DNA of 19,360 bases from an uncultured Bacteroidales bacterium. Lineage in GTDB: Bacteria; Bacteroidota; Bacteroidia; Bacteroidales; F082. The notes under the pieces are model-generated. The model worked only from the letters and a program-made list of their open reading frames with translations. It had not been told where the DNA came from and did not search any database. Where the stretch lies: positions 1-19,360 of the forward strand of contig CALCYT010000001.1 of assembly GCA_937906455.1 (NCBI GenBank), written 5' to 3'. The stretch's first letter is position 1; the number at the start of each line of letters is the position of its first letter. Made by a program: the position numbers and the translations under genes. Below are positions 1 through 5,719 of this stretch, piece by piece.

Positions 1-317
1 CCGACAACTGGAGCAGTTCAAACTACAGCTTGAGCAGCACAAACCAAAGCGGCGCGAGTTTCGGCAGCAACCGCATAAGCCAGAGTGACTGGGTGAGCAA
101 GTTCGAGGCGCATGGTGCAGTCTTCCTGCCAGCTGCGGGCTACCGCTACGGGGCAAGTGTCGACTACGTCGGTTCCTACGGCAACTACTGGTCGGCTTCG
201 TACTACGATAGCGACTACGCGCGCAGCGTGGACTTCTACGACGGGAACCTCAATCCTGGCCATTGGGGCGGCCGCAGCCGCGGTCAAAGCGTGCGCTTGG
301 TTCGCTCCGCTCAGTAA
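1..317 (+). CDS. DGR target protein, C-terminal part (C-type-lectin-like variable domain)
   Basis: The gene is open from the window start (first full codon at base 3) to TAA at 315-317; its beginning lies outside the window. The visible ~104 residues match the end of a CLec/FGE-like domain of the 'Fibrobacter succinogenes major paralogous' (DUF1566-related) type: LPAAGYRYG, then VGSYGNYWSAS, then a closing GQSVRLVRSAQ. Such domains are frequent DGR targets and usually display a ligand-binding surface on exported proteins. The last 65 codons are the variable repeat, so the end of this protein is rewritten from the template at 1162-1357. The variable residues are mainly Tyr, Asp, Ser and Gly, the usual palette of mutated AAC codons. 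The invariant framework includes GNYWSAS and DGNLNP. Ligand and cell location cannot be told because the N-terminus is missing. A TTG at 30 is an internal Leu codon, not a start. Confidence 0.9.
   Translation, partial: DNWSSSNYSLSSTNQSGASFGSNRISQSDWVSKFEAHGAVFLPAAGYRYGASVDYVGSYGNYWSASYYDSDYARSVDFYDGNLNPGHWGGRSRGQSVRLVRSAQ
119..314 (+). repeat. DGR variable repeat (VR)
   Basis: This 196-bp segment aligns without gaps to 1162-1357 (offset 1043). The two differ at 23 positions, and in every case the template has A: 13 are A to G, 7 A to T and 3 A to C. No C, G or T of the template differs. The first difference is at 141 and the last at 280, so identical flanks of 22 bp (119-140) and 34 bp (281-314) bound the mutated core. 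The 3' flank contains the A-poor stretch 291-314, the likely initiation-of-mutagenic-homology site. Homology stops at the last sense codon; the stop codon is outside it. Confidence 0.97.
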
Positions 318-321
318 TTAT

Positions 322-342
322 TCCCTTCGCAACCCGAAGGGA
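322..342 (+). other. Hairpin just downstream of VR (putative DGR target-recognition hairpin)
   Basis: TCCCTTCG (322-329) and CGAAGGGA (335-342) form a perfect 8-bp stem with a 5-nt loop, CAACC. It starts 7 bp after the end of VR homology and is absent at the equivalent place after TR. In studied DGRs, for example that of Bordetella phage BPP-1, a short DNA hairpin or cruciform just downstream of VR is needed for efficient target recognition. Position and stem length fit that role; the 5-nt loop differs slightly from the commonly described 4-nt loop. Confidence 0.65.
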
Positions 343-349
343 CCGAACC

Positions 350-429
350 AGGGGCGGAGCCCCTCTGTTGTCAGTGACGGGGCGGGGCGTCGGAGACGCC
401 ATACAAGCCGCCCCGCCACTGACAACAGA
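350..429 (+). other. Consecutive GC-rich hairpins in the target-accessory gene gap
   Basis: The non-coding stretch 318-488 holds two more structures. AGGGGC (350-355) pairs with GCCCCT (359-364) around a GGA loop. A larger stem pairs TCTGTTGTCAGTG (364-376) with its exact complement at 417-429; inside it GCGGGGC (382-388) can pair with 410-416, or a short hairpin GGCGTC-GGA-GACGCC (386-400) can form. There is no T-run, so a simple intrinsic terminator is not evident. It could be a terminator or attenuator, a structured RNA, or a remnant of a dispersed palindromic repeat. Bases 430-488 are AT-rich with nothing recognisable. Confidence 0.5.
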
Positions 430-488
430 AGGTTTGTCAATATTAATGCGATATCAATATTATCATCAACATAAAAAAATCATAAAAA

Positions 489-1049
489 ATGGCTCAATTG
501 AAAGATATTTTGGAAGTTGAGGCAAGACGATTCGAATCATCGGATTACAGCACTGTCTATCTGTATCAGGAGGGTAATTTCTACAGGGCATACGAGTTCA
601 GTGCCTGGCTTTTCTGCCGTTATGTCAGTCAAATAAAACCGACAAAAAGAGAGACGAAAGTTGAGTCGGCAAAAGACGGGACAATGGTTTTTGTGGGCTT
701 CCCCATATCAAGCAGGGAAAAATATATGCCCGAAAACTGTGAGTTAAAGATAATGGAAGACAAAAGCATGGCAATTACACTGCCTTCGGGTTTGTATCCT
801 GATACTGACGATGTAAGTGAATTGGAGAAAAGCTTCAAAAATTGGAAACAGTCGGTGCTGATGATCAATTCAAAAAAGCCCAGGCGGCTGAAGGACGATT
901 TGAGAAATGACATTCAGAGCGGCGCTCATGCCCATAGGATGTCGGATGTGCTGCTGAATATAATGGCATTTCCAATAGAGCAGAAATCGCCTATGGAGTG
1001 TATGTTGTTTCTTGCCGAAATAAAACAGCAAATCGCACAATTATTATAA
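489..1049 (+). CDS. DGR accessory protein resembling MutS domain I (MSL type)
   Basis: This 186-residue protein is encoded between VR and TR, the usual place for a DGR accessory gene. It does not resemble the small basic four-helix Avd. Residues 23-46 (VYLYQEGNFYRAYEFSAW onward) look like the MutS mismatch-recognition domain I signature, in which F-x-R-x-GDFYE-x-F is typical, here with Asn replacing Asp. Residues 67-80 (VFVGFPISSREKYM) resemble the following GVP-x-H-x3-YL segment. Residues 110-186 are probably helical and carry a basic patch (KKPRRLK, 129-135). MutS-like 'MSL' accessory genes are known in a minority of DGRs; a role in presenting template RNA or cDNA to the reverse transcriptase is inferred by analogy with Avd. 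The full MutS ATPase is absent. The ATG at 489 follows an A-rich leader without a Shine-Dalgarno sequence, as usual in Bacteroidota. Confidence 0.7.
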   Translation: MAQLKDILEVEARRFESSDYSTVYLYQEGNFYRAYEFSAWLFCRYVSQIKPTKRETKVESAKDGTMVFVGFPISSREKYMPENCELKIMEDKSMAITLPSGLYPDTDDVSELEKSFKNWKQSVLMINSKKPRRLKDDLRNDIQSGAHAHRMSDVLLNIMAFPIEQKSPMECMLFLAEIKQQIAQLL

Positions 1050-1161
1050 GGGAATAATTCATAGGTTGCCGCGCCTTAGTCCAAGGAAAGAGAGAAGTGT
1101 GCCGTTGGCTCCGAGAGGTTCTTTTGGCATAACGTAAAAGACGGCAACTGAAGCGTACTTG
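1050..1161 (+). other. Leader upstream of the template repeat, likely part of the DGR template RNA
   Basis: No credible gene lies between the accessory gene and TR. GTTGCCG (1065-1071) is complementary to CGGCAAC (1142-1148), which would close a ~70-nt domain just before TR. A small stem CCTT (1074-1077) / AAGG (1083-1086) lies inside. DGR template RNAs extend beyond TR on both sides and need flanking structure for cDNA priming, so this may be the 5' flank of that RNA. No promoter box was recognised; it may be transcribed from upstream. Confidence 0.35.
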
Positions 1162-1357
1162 AGTCTTCCTGCCAGCTGCGGGCAACCGAAACGGGACAAA
1201 TGTCAACAACGTCGGTTCCAACGGCAACTACTGGTCGGCTTCGTACAACGATAGCAACAACGCGCGCAACGTGAACTTCAACGACGGGAACCTCAATCCT
1301 GACAATTGGAACAACCGCAACAACGGTCAAAGCGTGCGCTTGGTTCGCTCCGCTCAG
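1162..1357 (+). repeat. DGR template repeat (TR)
   Basis: This is the non-coding donor copy of the VR at 119-314. It contains 55 adenines, mostly arranged as AAC codons in the frame of the target protein (NRNGTNVNNVG, then NDSNNARNVNFNDG, then PDNWNNRNNG). Of the 55, 23 are substituted in VR and 32 are kept. An AAC codon cannot mutate to a stop when only A changes, so the layout permits diversity without truncation. It lies 41 bp upstream of the reverse transcriptase start on the same strand. The sequence after TR (AACTTTCCCG) departs from that after VR at once. Confidence 0.97.
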
Positions 1358-1398
1358 AACTTTCCCGAAAGCTTTAAAATTTCAAAAGAGCCATTTTT

Positions 1399-2571
1399 AT
1401 GATTTTAACGAAAGAAAAACTGTATTACGACCTTTGTGAGGCATATTTCGATGCACGGAGGCACAAGCGCAACAAACCTTATCAGCGGCGTTTCGAGGCG
1501 AATTGGGAGAAAAATCTTGAAATACTTTGTGATGAACTTATAACCGGAACTTATCATCCGATGCCATCAGATTGTTTCATCATCACCGACCCGAAGCGCA
1601 GAGAAGTGTTTGCCGCCCATTTTCGTGACAGAATAGTACACCATCTTTATTTCAACTATACCCATGAATTGTTTGAAAGAACTTTCATTCAGGACAGCTA
1701 CAGTTGTATAAAGGAAAGGGGAACTCATTATGGTGTAAACCGACTGTATAATCATATTTTGAAGGAAAGCCAAAACTATACAAAACCTTGTTTTGTCCTC
1801 AAAATGGATATCCGTGGTTATTTCATGAACATCAACAGAAAAAAGCTTTTGGAAATATGCCTTGAATCGTTGGATAAGATGAGTAATCATAAAGTCGGAA
1901 AATATCGTGATGTTTTATGGAAAGACATAATCGACACGGATTTTGTGAAATATCTTACAAAAGAGATTGTGCTGTTGGATCCCACAAATGGCTGCCGTTT
2001 TATCGGTTCAAGAACTGATTGGGACGAATTGCCGCATGATAAAAGCCTTTTTCACAGTCCGAAAGGTTGCGGACTGCCAATAGGGAATCTGACATCTCAG
2101 CTATACAGCAACGTTTATCTCAACGTTTTCGACCAGTTTATGAAAAGAGAATTACATTGCAAGCATTACGGGCGTTATGTTGATGATTTCTATGTCGTTA
2201 GTTGTGACAGACAATGGCTGGAATCGCTAATACTATCTGTTACTGATTTTTTGTCATCGAAACTATTCTTGAAGATACACAATGGAAAAACGAAAATAAT
2301 ACCCATTAATAAAGGTGTGGAGTACTTGGGCGGTTTCGTCTTGCCGTATCATATATATGTGAGCCGTACCACAGTAGAGCGAATGGATGCAAAACTTTTT
2401 GTATTGGAGTCAGAAATTGATACTGAACATGTTTGTAACGCGCTGAATTCATATTGTGGAGTTTTATCGCATTGGAGCAACTTCAATATCAGGCAAACTA
2501 TGCTTTTGAAAAGACATTGTTTTACTCATCACGGTTTTTTCGACTATGATGTCAGGCATTTTTACAATTGA
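1399..2571 (+). CDS. DGR reverse transcriptase
   Basis: The 390-residue protein is a reverse transcriptase of the DGR class. The catalytic YVDD box is at residues 260-263 (GRYVDDFYVV) and the first catalytic Asp is D137 in VLKMDIRGYF. The motif-4 sequence LPIGNLTSQ (226-234) has the I-G-x3-S-Q form typical of DGR enzymes, where group II intron and retroviral enzymes usually have QG-x3-SP. Motifs near the N-terminus (ANWEKNLEIL) and thumb (GVEYLGG, ~307-313) are also present. There is no maturase or endonuclease domain, and length is normal for the family. It copies the TR RNA into cDNA with errors at A, and that cDNA replaces VR. The ATG at 1399 is the first plausible start, 41 bp after TR. 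All catalytic residues are intact, so the enzyme is probably active. Confidence 0.96.
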   Translation: MILTKEKLYYDLCEAYFDARRHKRNKPYQRRFEANWEKNLEILCDELITGTYHPMPSDCFIITDPKRREVFAAHFRDRIVHHLYFNYTHELFERTFIQDSYSCIKERGTHYGVNRLYNHILKESQNYTKPCFVLKMDIRGYFMNINRKKLLEICLESLDKMSNHKVGKYRDVLWKDIIDTDFVKYLTKEIVLLDPTNGCRFIGSRTDWDELPHDKSLFHSPKGCGLPIGNLTSQLYSNVYLNVFDQFMKRELHCKHYGRYVDDFYVVSCDRQWLESLILSVTDFLSSKLFLKIHNGKTKIIPINKGVEYLGGFVLPYHIYVSRTTVERMDAKLFVLESEIDTEHVCNALNSYCGVLSHWSNFNIRQTMLLKRHCFTHHGFFDYDVRHFYN

Positions 2572-2590
2572 GACGGATTTCGCAGTCGAA

Positions 2591-2606
2591 AGCTCCGGCC
2601 GGAGCT
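2591..2606 (+). terminator. Perfect GC-rich palindrome after the reverse transcriptase gene
   Basis: AGCTCCGGCCGGAGCT is a perfect 16-bp palindrome starting 20 bp past the RT stop codon. As RNA it could fold into a six-pair stem with a GGCC loop. It has no following T-run, so terminator activity is only a guess; it could equally be part of the adjacent repeat. Confidence 0.3.
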
Positions 2607-2617
2607 GAGTCATGGCT

Positions 2618-2743
2618 ATAGCGGCCGCCGCTGCCCTTAACGGCTTTAATAGCGGCCGCCTTAATGCCCTTAACGCCATTAATGCCATTAACGGCTTTAA
2701 TAGCGGCCGCCTTAATGCCCTTAACGGCTTTAAAGCCGCCGCT
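2618..2743. repeat. GC-rich satellite with TTAA-based 9-bp periodicity
   Basis: A 34-bp unit beginning GGCTTTAATAGCGGCCGC occurs at 2642-2675 and again, identical, at 2693-2726, 51 bp apart; a partial copy precedes at 2619. GCGGCCGC palindromes sit at 2621, 2652 and 2703. From 2637 on, the stretch is built mostly from TTAA-N5 9-mers with 15-bp interruptions. It ends in the palindrome CGGCTTTAAAGCCG (2725-2738). It separates the DGR from a minus-strand gene whose stop is at 2780. On the minus strand it reads as a Lys/Ala/Ile/Val-rich repeat peptide; coding is doubtful. Confidence 0.8.
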
Positions 2744-2779
2744 CATCTCAATAGTTAATTATTCCCTCCAAACTCCCCT

Positions 2780-3517
2780 CTACCTTCTCACCACTAACTT
2801 GCTGCTCTTCTCCTTGTTTCCGTTCACGATGAGGCTGTAGAAATAAACGCCGTCGGCCAAACCGCTGACGTTGAGGCTCAGTTTGCCGCTCATGCCGCTG
2901 ATGTCGTTGCGCAAGACCTCTTGACCCATCATGTTATAGACTGCAATCATGGCGCTGCTCACGTTGGAGTTGAAGCTGTAGTCGAAATTGACGACGTCGC
3001 TTGCCGGAACAGGATAAGCGTTGCCGAACTCTTCAACAGCACTGATGTCGTCCATGCCTTCCATCGAATACATGAAAATGACGTTGATAACGAATTTGTT
3101 GTCAGGGTCGTCGGCGGGATACAGATAGTATGTCATGCTTTGTTCTTGTCCTAACACCGTCAAGATGTCGTCGGCCATAAAGTGCATGCTGAACTCCTGC
3201 TCATCGCCGGCCGCAAACGCGACAGGCTCAGGATTTACATACACGCTTGGGCCGAAGCATAGTCCGAAGCAATAGAAGTTAGACGTACCCTCGATGACGT
3301 TGTTTTCGACTTTTTCGCCAAACAGTCTTACGTTCTCATTCGCTGTCACGGTGAAGCCGATGTTCAACTCACCCCAGTCGTTGCCGGGTCCGTAAACATG
3401 ATAAGTGACGCCGCTTTCAACCACGTCGCCTGATGCGCTGTTGGTTACAGTGTAACCTTGTGCCGATAATGCCATTACCGACAAAATCATTGTAAATGAC
3501 AGTAAAAATTTTTTCAT
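2780..3517 (-). CDS. Small secreted protein with T9SS sorting domain
   Basis: The 245-residue protein starts with a signal peptide (MKKFLLSFTMILSVMALSAQ, 1-20). It ends with a type A T9SS C-terminal sorting domain at about 164-245: a YPVPASD opening, a central VYNMMGQEV and a GLADGVYFYSLIVNG-to-VVRR end. It should therefore cross the inner membrane by Sec and the outer membrane by the Por (type IX) system, and be anchored or released at the surface. The middle (21-160) looks beta-rich with a CFGLC pair (83-87) and matches no family I recognise. Function is unknown. It lies downstream of hutU on the same strand, but an inverted repeat between them suggests separate transcription. No clear TAnnTTTG box was found before the ATG. 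Confidence 0.85.
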   Translation of the reverse strand: MKKFLLSFTMILSVMALSAQGYTVTNSASGDVVESGVTYHVYGPGNDWGELNIGFTVTANENVRLFGEKVENNVIEGTSNFYCFGLCFGPSVYVNPEPVAFAAGDEQEFSMHFMADDILTVLGQEQSMTYYLYPADDPDNKFVINVIFMYSMEGMDDISAVEEFGNAYPVPASDVVNFDYSFNSNVSSAMIAVYNMMGQEVLRNDISGMSGKLSLNVSGLADGVYFYSLIVNGNKEKSSKLVVRR

Positions 3518-3560
3518 ACGTTTTATTTTTTAAAATGTTGATTATTGTCTGTTGTTTGAA

Positions 3561-3635
3561 TGAGATTTCTCCACTTCGCTTCGCTTCGGTCGAAATGACA
3601 GGGTGGTTGTCATTCCGACCGAAGGGAGGAATCTC
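3561..3635. repeat. Dispersed inverted repeat (GTCATTTCGA family), possible terminator of hutU
   Basis: CTTCGGTCGAAATGACA (3584-3600) is complementary to 3608-3624 with one mismatch, around a 7-nt loop; the outer ends GAGATT (3562-3567) and AATCTC (3630-3635) also pair. The element begins 3 bp beyond the hutU stop. The same core, TGTCATT(T/C)CGA, recurs at 19134-19265. Such palindromes are common between genes in Bacteroidota and could act as transcription terminators. Confidence 0.75.
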
Positions 3636-3637
3636 TT

Positions 3638-5632
3638 TTATTTAATGATTTCAGATATCATCTCATCACTTGCGATATTCGGCATTGTGACTTTGAGACG
3701 TGGTTCGGCCTCCATGGCGCGTTTTATGGCGAACATGGCGGGTTCGTTGCGTGCCCAGCTACGTCGAGCTATGCCGTTGTTGACATCCCAATGCAGCATG
3801 CAGCGAAGGCGTCTGTCGGCCTCCTGTGTGCCGTCGAGCACCATCCCGAAGCCTCCGTTGATGACTTCGCCCCATCCCACGCCGCCGCCGTTGTGTATCG
3901 ACACCCATGTGGCACCGCGGAAACCGTCGCCTATGACATTTTGGACGGCCATGTCAGCGGTGAAGCAAGAGCCGTCGTAGATGTTAGATGTCTCACGGAA
4001 CGGCGAGTCGGTGCCGGAGACGTCGTGGTGGTCGCGGCCTAACACCACAGGTGCTGTCAGACGGCCGTCGGCGATGGCCTTGTTGAACTCGGCCGCTATC
4101 TTGGTGCGTCCCTCGCAGTCGGCGTAGAGGATACGCGCCTGTGAGCCTACGACGAGATGGTTGGCCTGCGCACCCTTGATCCATTGTATGTTGTCGTGCA
4201 TCTGCTGCTGAATCTCCTTGGGCGACGACTTGGCGATGTCTTCCAACACCTTGCAGGCGATGTCGTCAGTGACCTGCAGATCCTCGGGTTTTCCTGAGGT
4301 GCAGACCCAACGGAACGGACCGAAGCCGTAGTCGAAATACATAGGTCCCATGATGTCCTGCACGTATGAAGGATAGCGGAACTTGCCGTCTTCTTTCAAG
4401 ATGTCAGCACCGGCGCGGCTGCTCTCGAGCAAGAAGGCGTTGCCATAGTCGAAGAAGTACATGCCCTTGGCTGTCAGCTTGTTGATGGCGGCCACATGAC
4501 GGCGCAACGAGGCGTAAACGGCGTCCTTAAACTTGGCGGGTTCCTCAGCCATCATCTTCTTTGACTCTTCGAGAGAATAGCCTACAGGATAATATCCGCC
4601 TGCGAACGGGTTATGTAACGATGTCTGGTCGGAACCTAAATCCACCTGGATGCCTTTTGCTGCTGCATATTCCCAGAGGTCAACGACGTTGCCTTGATAT
4701 GCGAAAGAGCGTGCGATCTTCTTTGCTCGTGCCTCGTTGACTTTTTCAAACAGCTCGTCAAGGTTCTCGTGAATCTCATCGACCCAGCCTTGGTTATAAC
4801 GTTTCTGCGCCGCTGCCGGGTTGATTTCAGCTGTTATCGACACCACGCCAGCGATGTTGCCCGCTTTAGGCTGCGCGCCCGACATGCCGCCGAGACCCGC
4901 TGTGATGAACAGCTTGCCCGCCGGAGTGCCACCTTGCTTACGCGAGGCATTCAACACTGTGATTGTCGTGCCGTGCACTATGCCTTGCGGTCCGATGTAC
5001 ATATACGAGCCTGCTGTCATCTGTCCGTATTGCGTCACGCCGAGTGCGTTGTAACGCTCCCAGTCGTCGGGTTTAGAGTAGTTCGGAATCATCATGCCGT
5101 TGGTGACGATGACGCGCGGAGCCTCTTTGTGAGATGGGAACAGCCCCATCGGGTGGCCTGAATACATCACTAAAGTCTGCTCGTCGGTCATATTGGCGAG
5201 ATACTGCATCACGAGACGATATTGCGCCCAGTTCTGGAAGATGGCACCGTTGCCGCCGTAGATGATGAGCTCATGCGGATGTTGCGCCACAGCTGGGTCT
5301 AAGTTGTTCTGAATCATCAGCATGATAGCTGCCGCCTGACGGCATTTCGCCGGATATTCGTCGATAGGACGGGCGTACATATTGTATGAAGGACGATAAC
5401 GGTACATGTAAATGCGTCCGTAGGTCTCAAGTTCATCGTAAAACTCCGGCGCGAGCTGCGCGTGAAGCCTCTCCGGAAAATAACGAAGGGCATTCTTCAA
5501 CGCCAGTCTTTTCTGCTCTTTTGTCAAGATATCCTTGCGTTTTGGCGCATGGTTGATGCTTTTGTCGTACTCCTTAACCTGCGGCAGCTCATCGGGGATG
5601 CCGGCAAGTATCTCCTTTTGAAAATCATTCAT
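3638..5632 (-). CDS. hutU: Urocanate hydratase (urocanase)
   Basis: The 664-residue protein catalyses the second step of histidine degradation, converting urocanate to 4-imidazolone-5-propanoate with tightly bound NAD+. Diagnostic stretches include NMTDEQTLVMYSGHPMGLFP, VTNGMMIPNYSKPDDWERYN, the Gly-rich GLGGMSGAQPKAGNIAG (NAD binding) and HNGGGVGWGEVINGG near the C-terminus. The length matches the longer urocanase form of about 660-680 residues rather than the ~555-residue Pseudomonas/Bacillus form. No other hut gene (hutH, hutI, hutG or formiminotransferase) is in the window, so the pathway must be completed elsewhere. A -7 box (TAAATTTG, 5681-5674) lies about 40 bp upstream of the ATG. The gene is divergent from the C10 protease, and a palindromic repeat follows its stop. 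Confidence 0.97.
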   Translation of the reverse strand: MNDFQKEILAGIPDELPQVKEYDKSINHAPKRKDILTKEQKRLALKNALRYFPERLHAQLAPEFYDELETYGRIYMYRYRPSYNMYARPIDEYPAKCRQAAAIMLMIQNNLDPAVAQHPHELIIYGGNGAIFQNWAQYRLVMQYLANMTDEQTLVMYSGHPMGLFPSHKEAPRVIVTNGMMIPNYSKPDDWERYNALGVTQYGQMTAGSYMYIGPQGIVHGTTITVLNASRKQGGTPAGKLFITAGLGGMSGAQPKAGNIAGVVSITAEINPAAAQKRYNQGWVDEIHENLDELFEKVNEARAKKIARSFAYQGNVVDLWEYAAAKGIQVDLGSDQTSLHNPFAGGYYPVGYSLEESKKMMAEEPAKFKDAVYASLRRHVAAINKLTAKGMYFFDYGNAFLLESSRAGADILKEDGKFRYPSYVQDIMGPMYFDYGFGPFRWVCTSGKPEDLQVTDDIACKVLEDIAKSSPKEIQQQMHDNIQWIKGAQANHLVVGSQARILYADCEGRTKIAAEFNKAIADGRLTAPVVLGRDHHDVSGTDSPFRETSNIYDGSCFTADMAVQNVIGDGFRGATWVSIHNGGGVGWGEVINGGFGMVLDGTQEADRRLRCMLHWDVNNGIARRSWARNEPAMFAIKRAMEAEPRLKVTMPNIASDEMISEIIK

Positions 5633-5673
5633 TTGACTGTATTTTTTGTATTAATTTTCGATATTTTAACCTG

Positions 5674-5681
5674 CAAATTTA
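5674..5681 (-). promoter_or_regulatory. Putative hutU promoter, -7 box
   Basis: On the minus strand this reads TAAATTTG, an exact match to the Bacteroidota -7 consensus TAnnTTTG. A TTTG (5708-5705) lies upstream with a 23-bp spacer, slightly longer than usual for a -33 element. The distance to the hutU ATG leaves a leader of about 35-40 nt. Confidence 0.5.
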
Positions 5682-5690
5682 AGAAATTTA

Positions 5691-5698
5691 TATCTTTG
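5691..5698 (+). promoter_or_regulatory. Putative promoter of the C10 protease gene, -7 box
   Basis: TATCTTTG matches TAnnTTTG exactly and lies 21 bp before the chosen ATG at 5720. Its upstream -33 region overlaps the divergent hutU -7 box (5674-5681), so the two promoters probably compete. No good -33 TTTG is visible for this one. Confidence 0.55.
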
Positions 5699-5719
5699 CA
5701 CCATCAAATTGACGAAAAA

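Noticed and set aside
18..287. Open minus-strand frame across VR, with a similar one across TR (1076-1330)
   Set aside because: Both are antisense shadows of the same repeat sequence; their Val/Arg-rich translations arise because the repeat lacks stops in that frame.
112..520. Plus-strand open frames through the VR end and hairpin region
   Set aside because: They run through the target gene in another frame and then GC-rich hairpins; no start context or recognisable protein.
1399..2571. Group II intron, retron or CRISPR-associated reverse transcriptase
   Set aside because: There is no maturase or endonuclease domain, intron RNA, msr/msd or cas gene; the IGNLTSQ motif and adjacent TR/VR pair identify a DGR.
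1..2571. Prophage-borne DGR
   Set aside because: No phage structural, integrase or lysis gene is visible; following genes are chromosomal. Sequence upstream of the window could change this.
2552..2746. Minus-strand repeat peptide gene
   Set aside because: It is low-complexity, overlaps the RT 3' end, and its frame is explained by the 9-bp periodic satellite.
4694..5161. Plus-strand open frame inside hutU
   Set aside because: It is antisense to conserved urocanase sequence and has no recognisable domain.
5462..5719. N-terminal extension of the C10 protease
   Set aside because: It overlaps the hutU 5' end and the promoter; a signal peptide begins at 5720.
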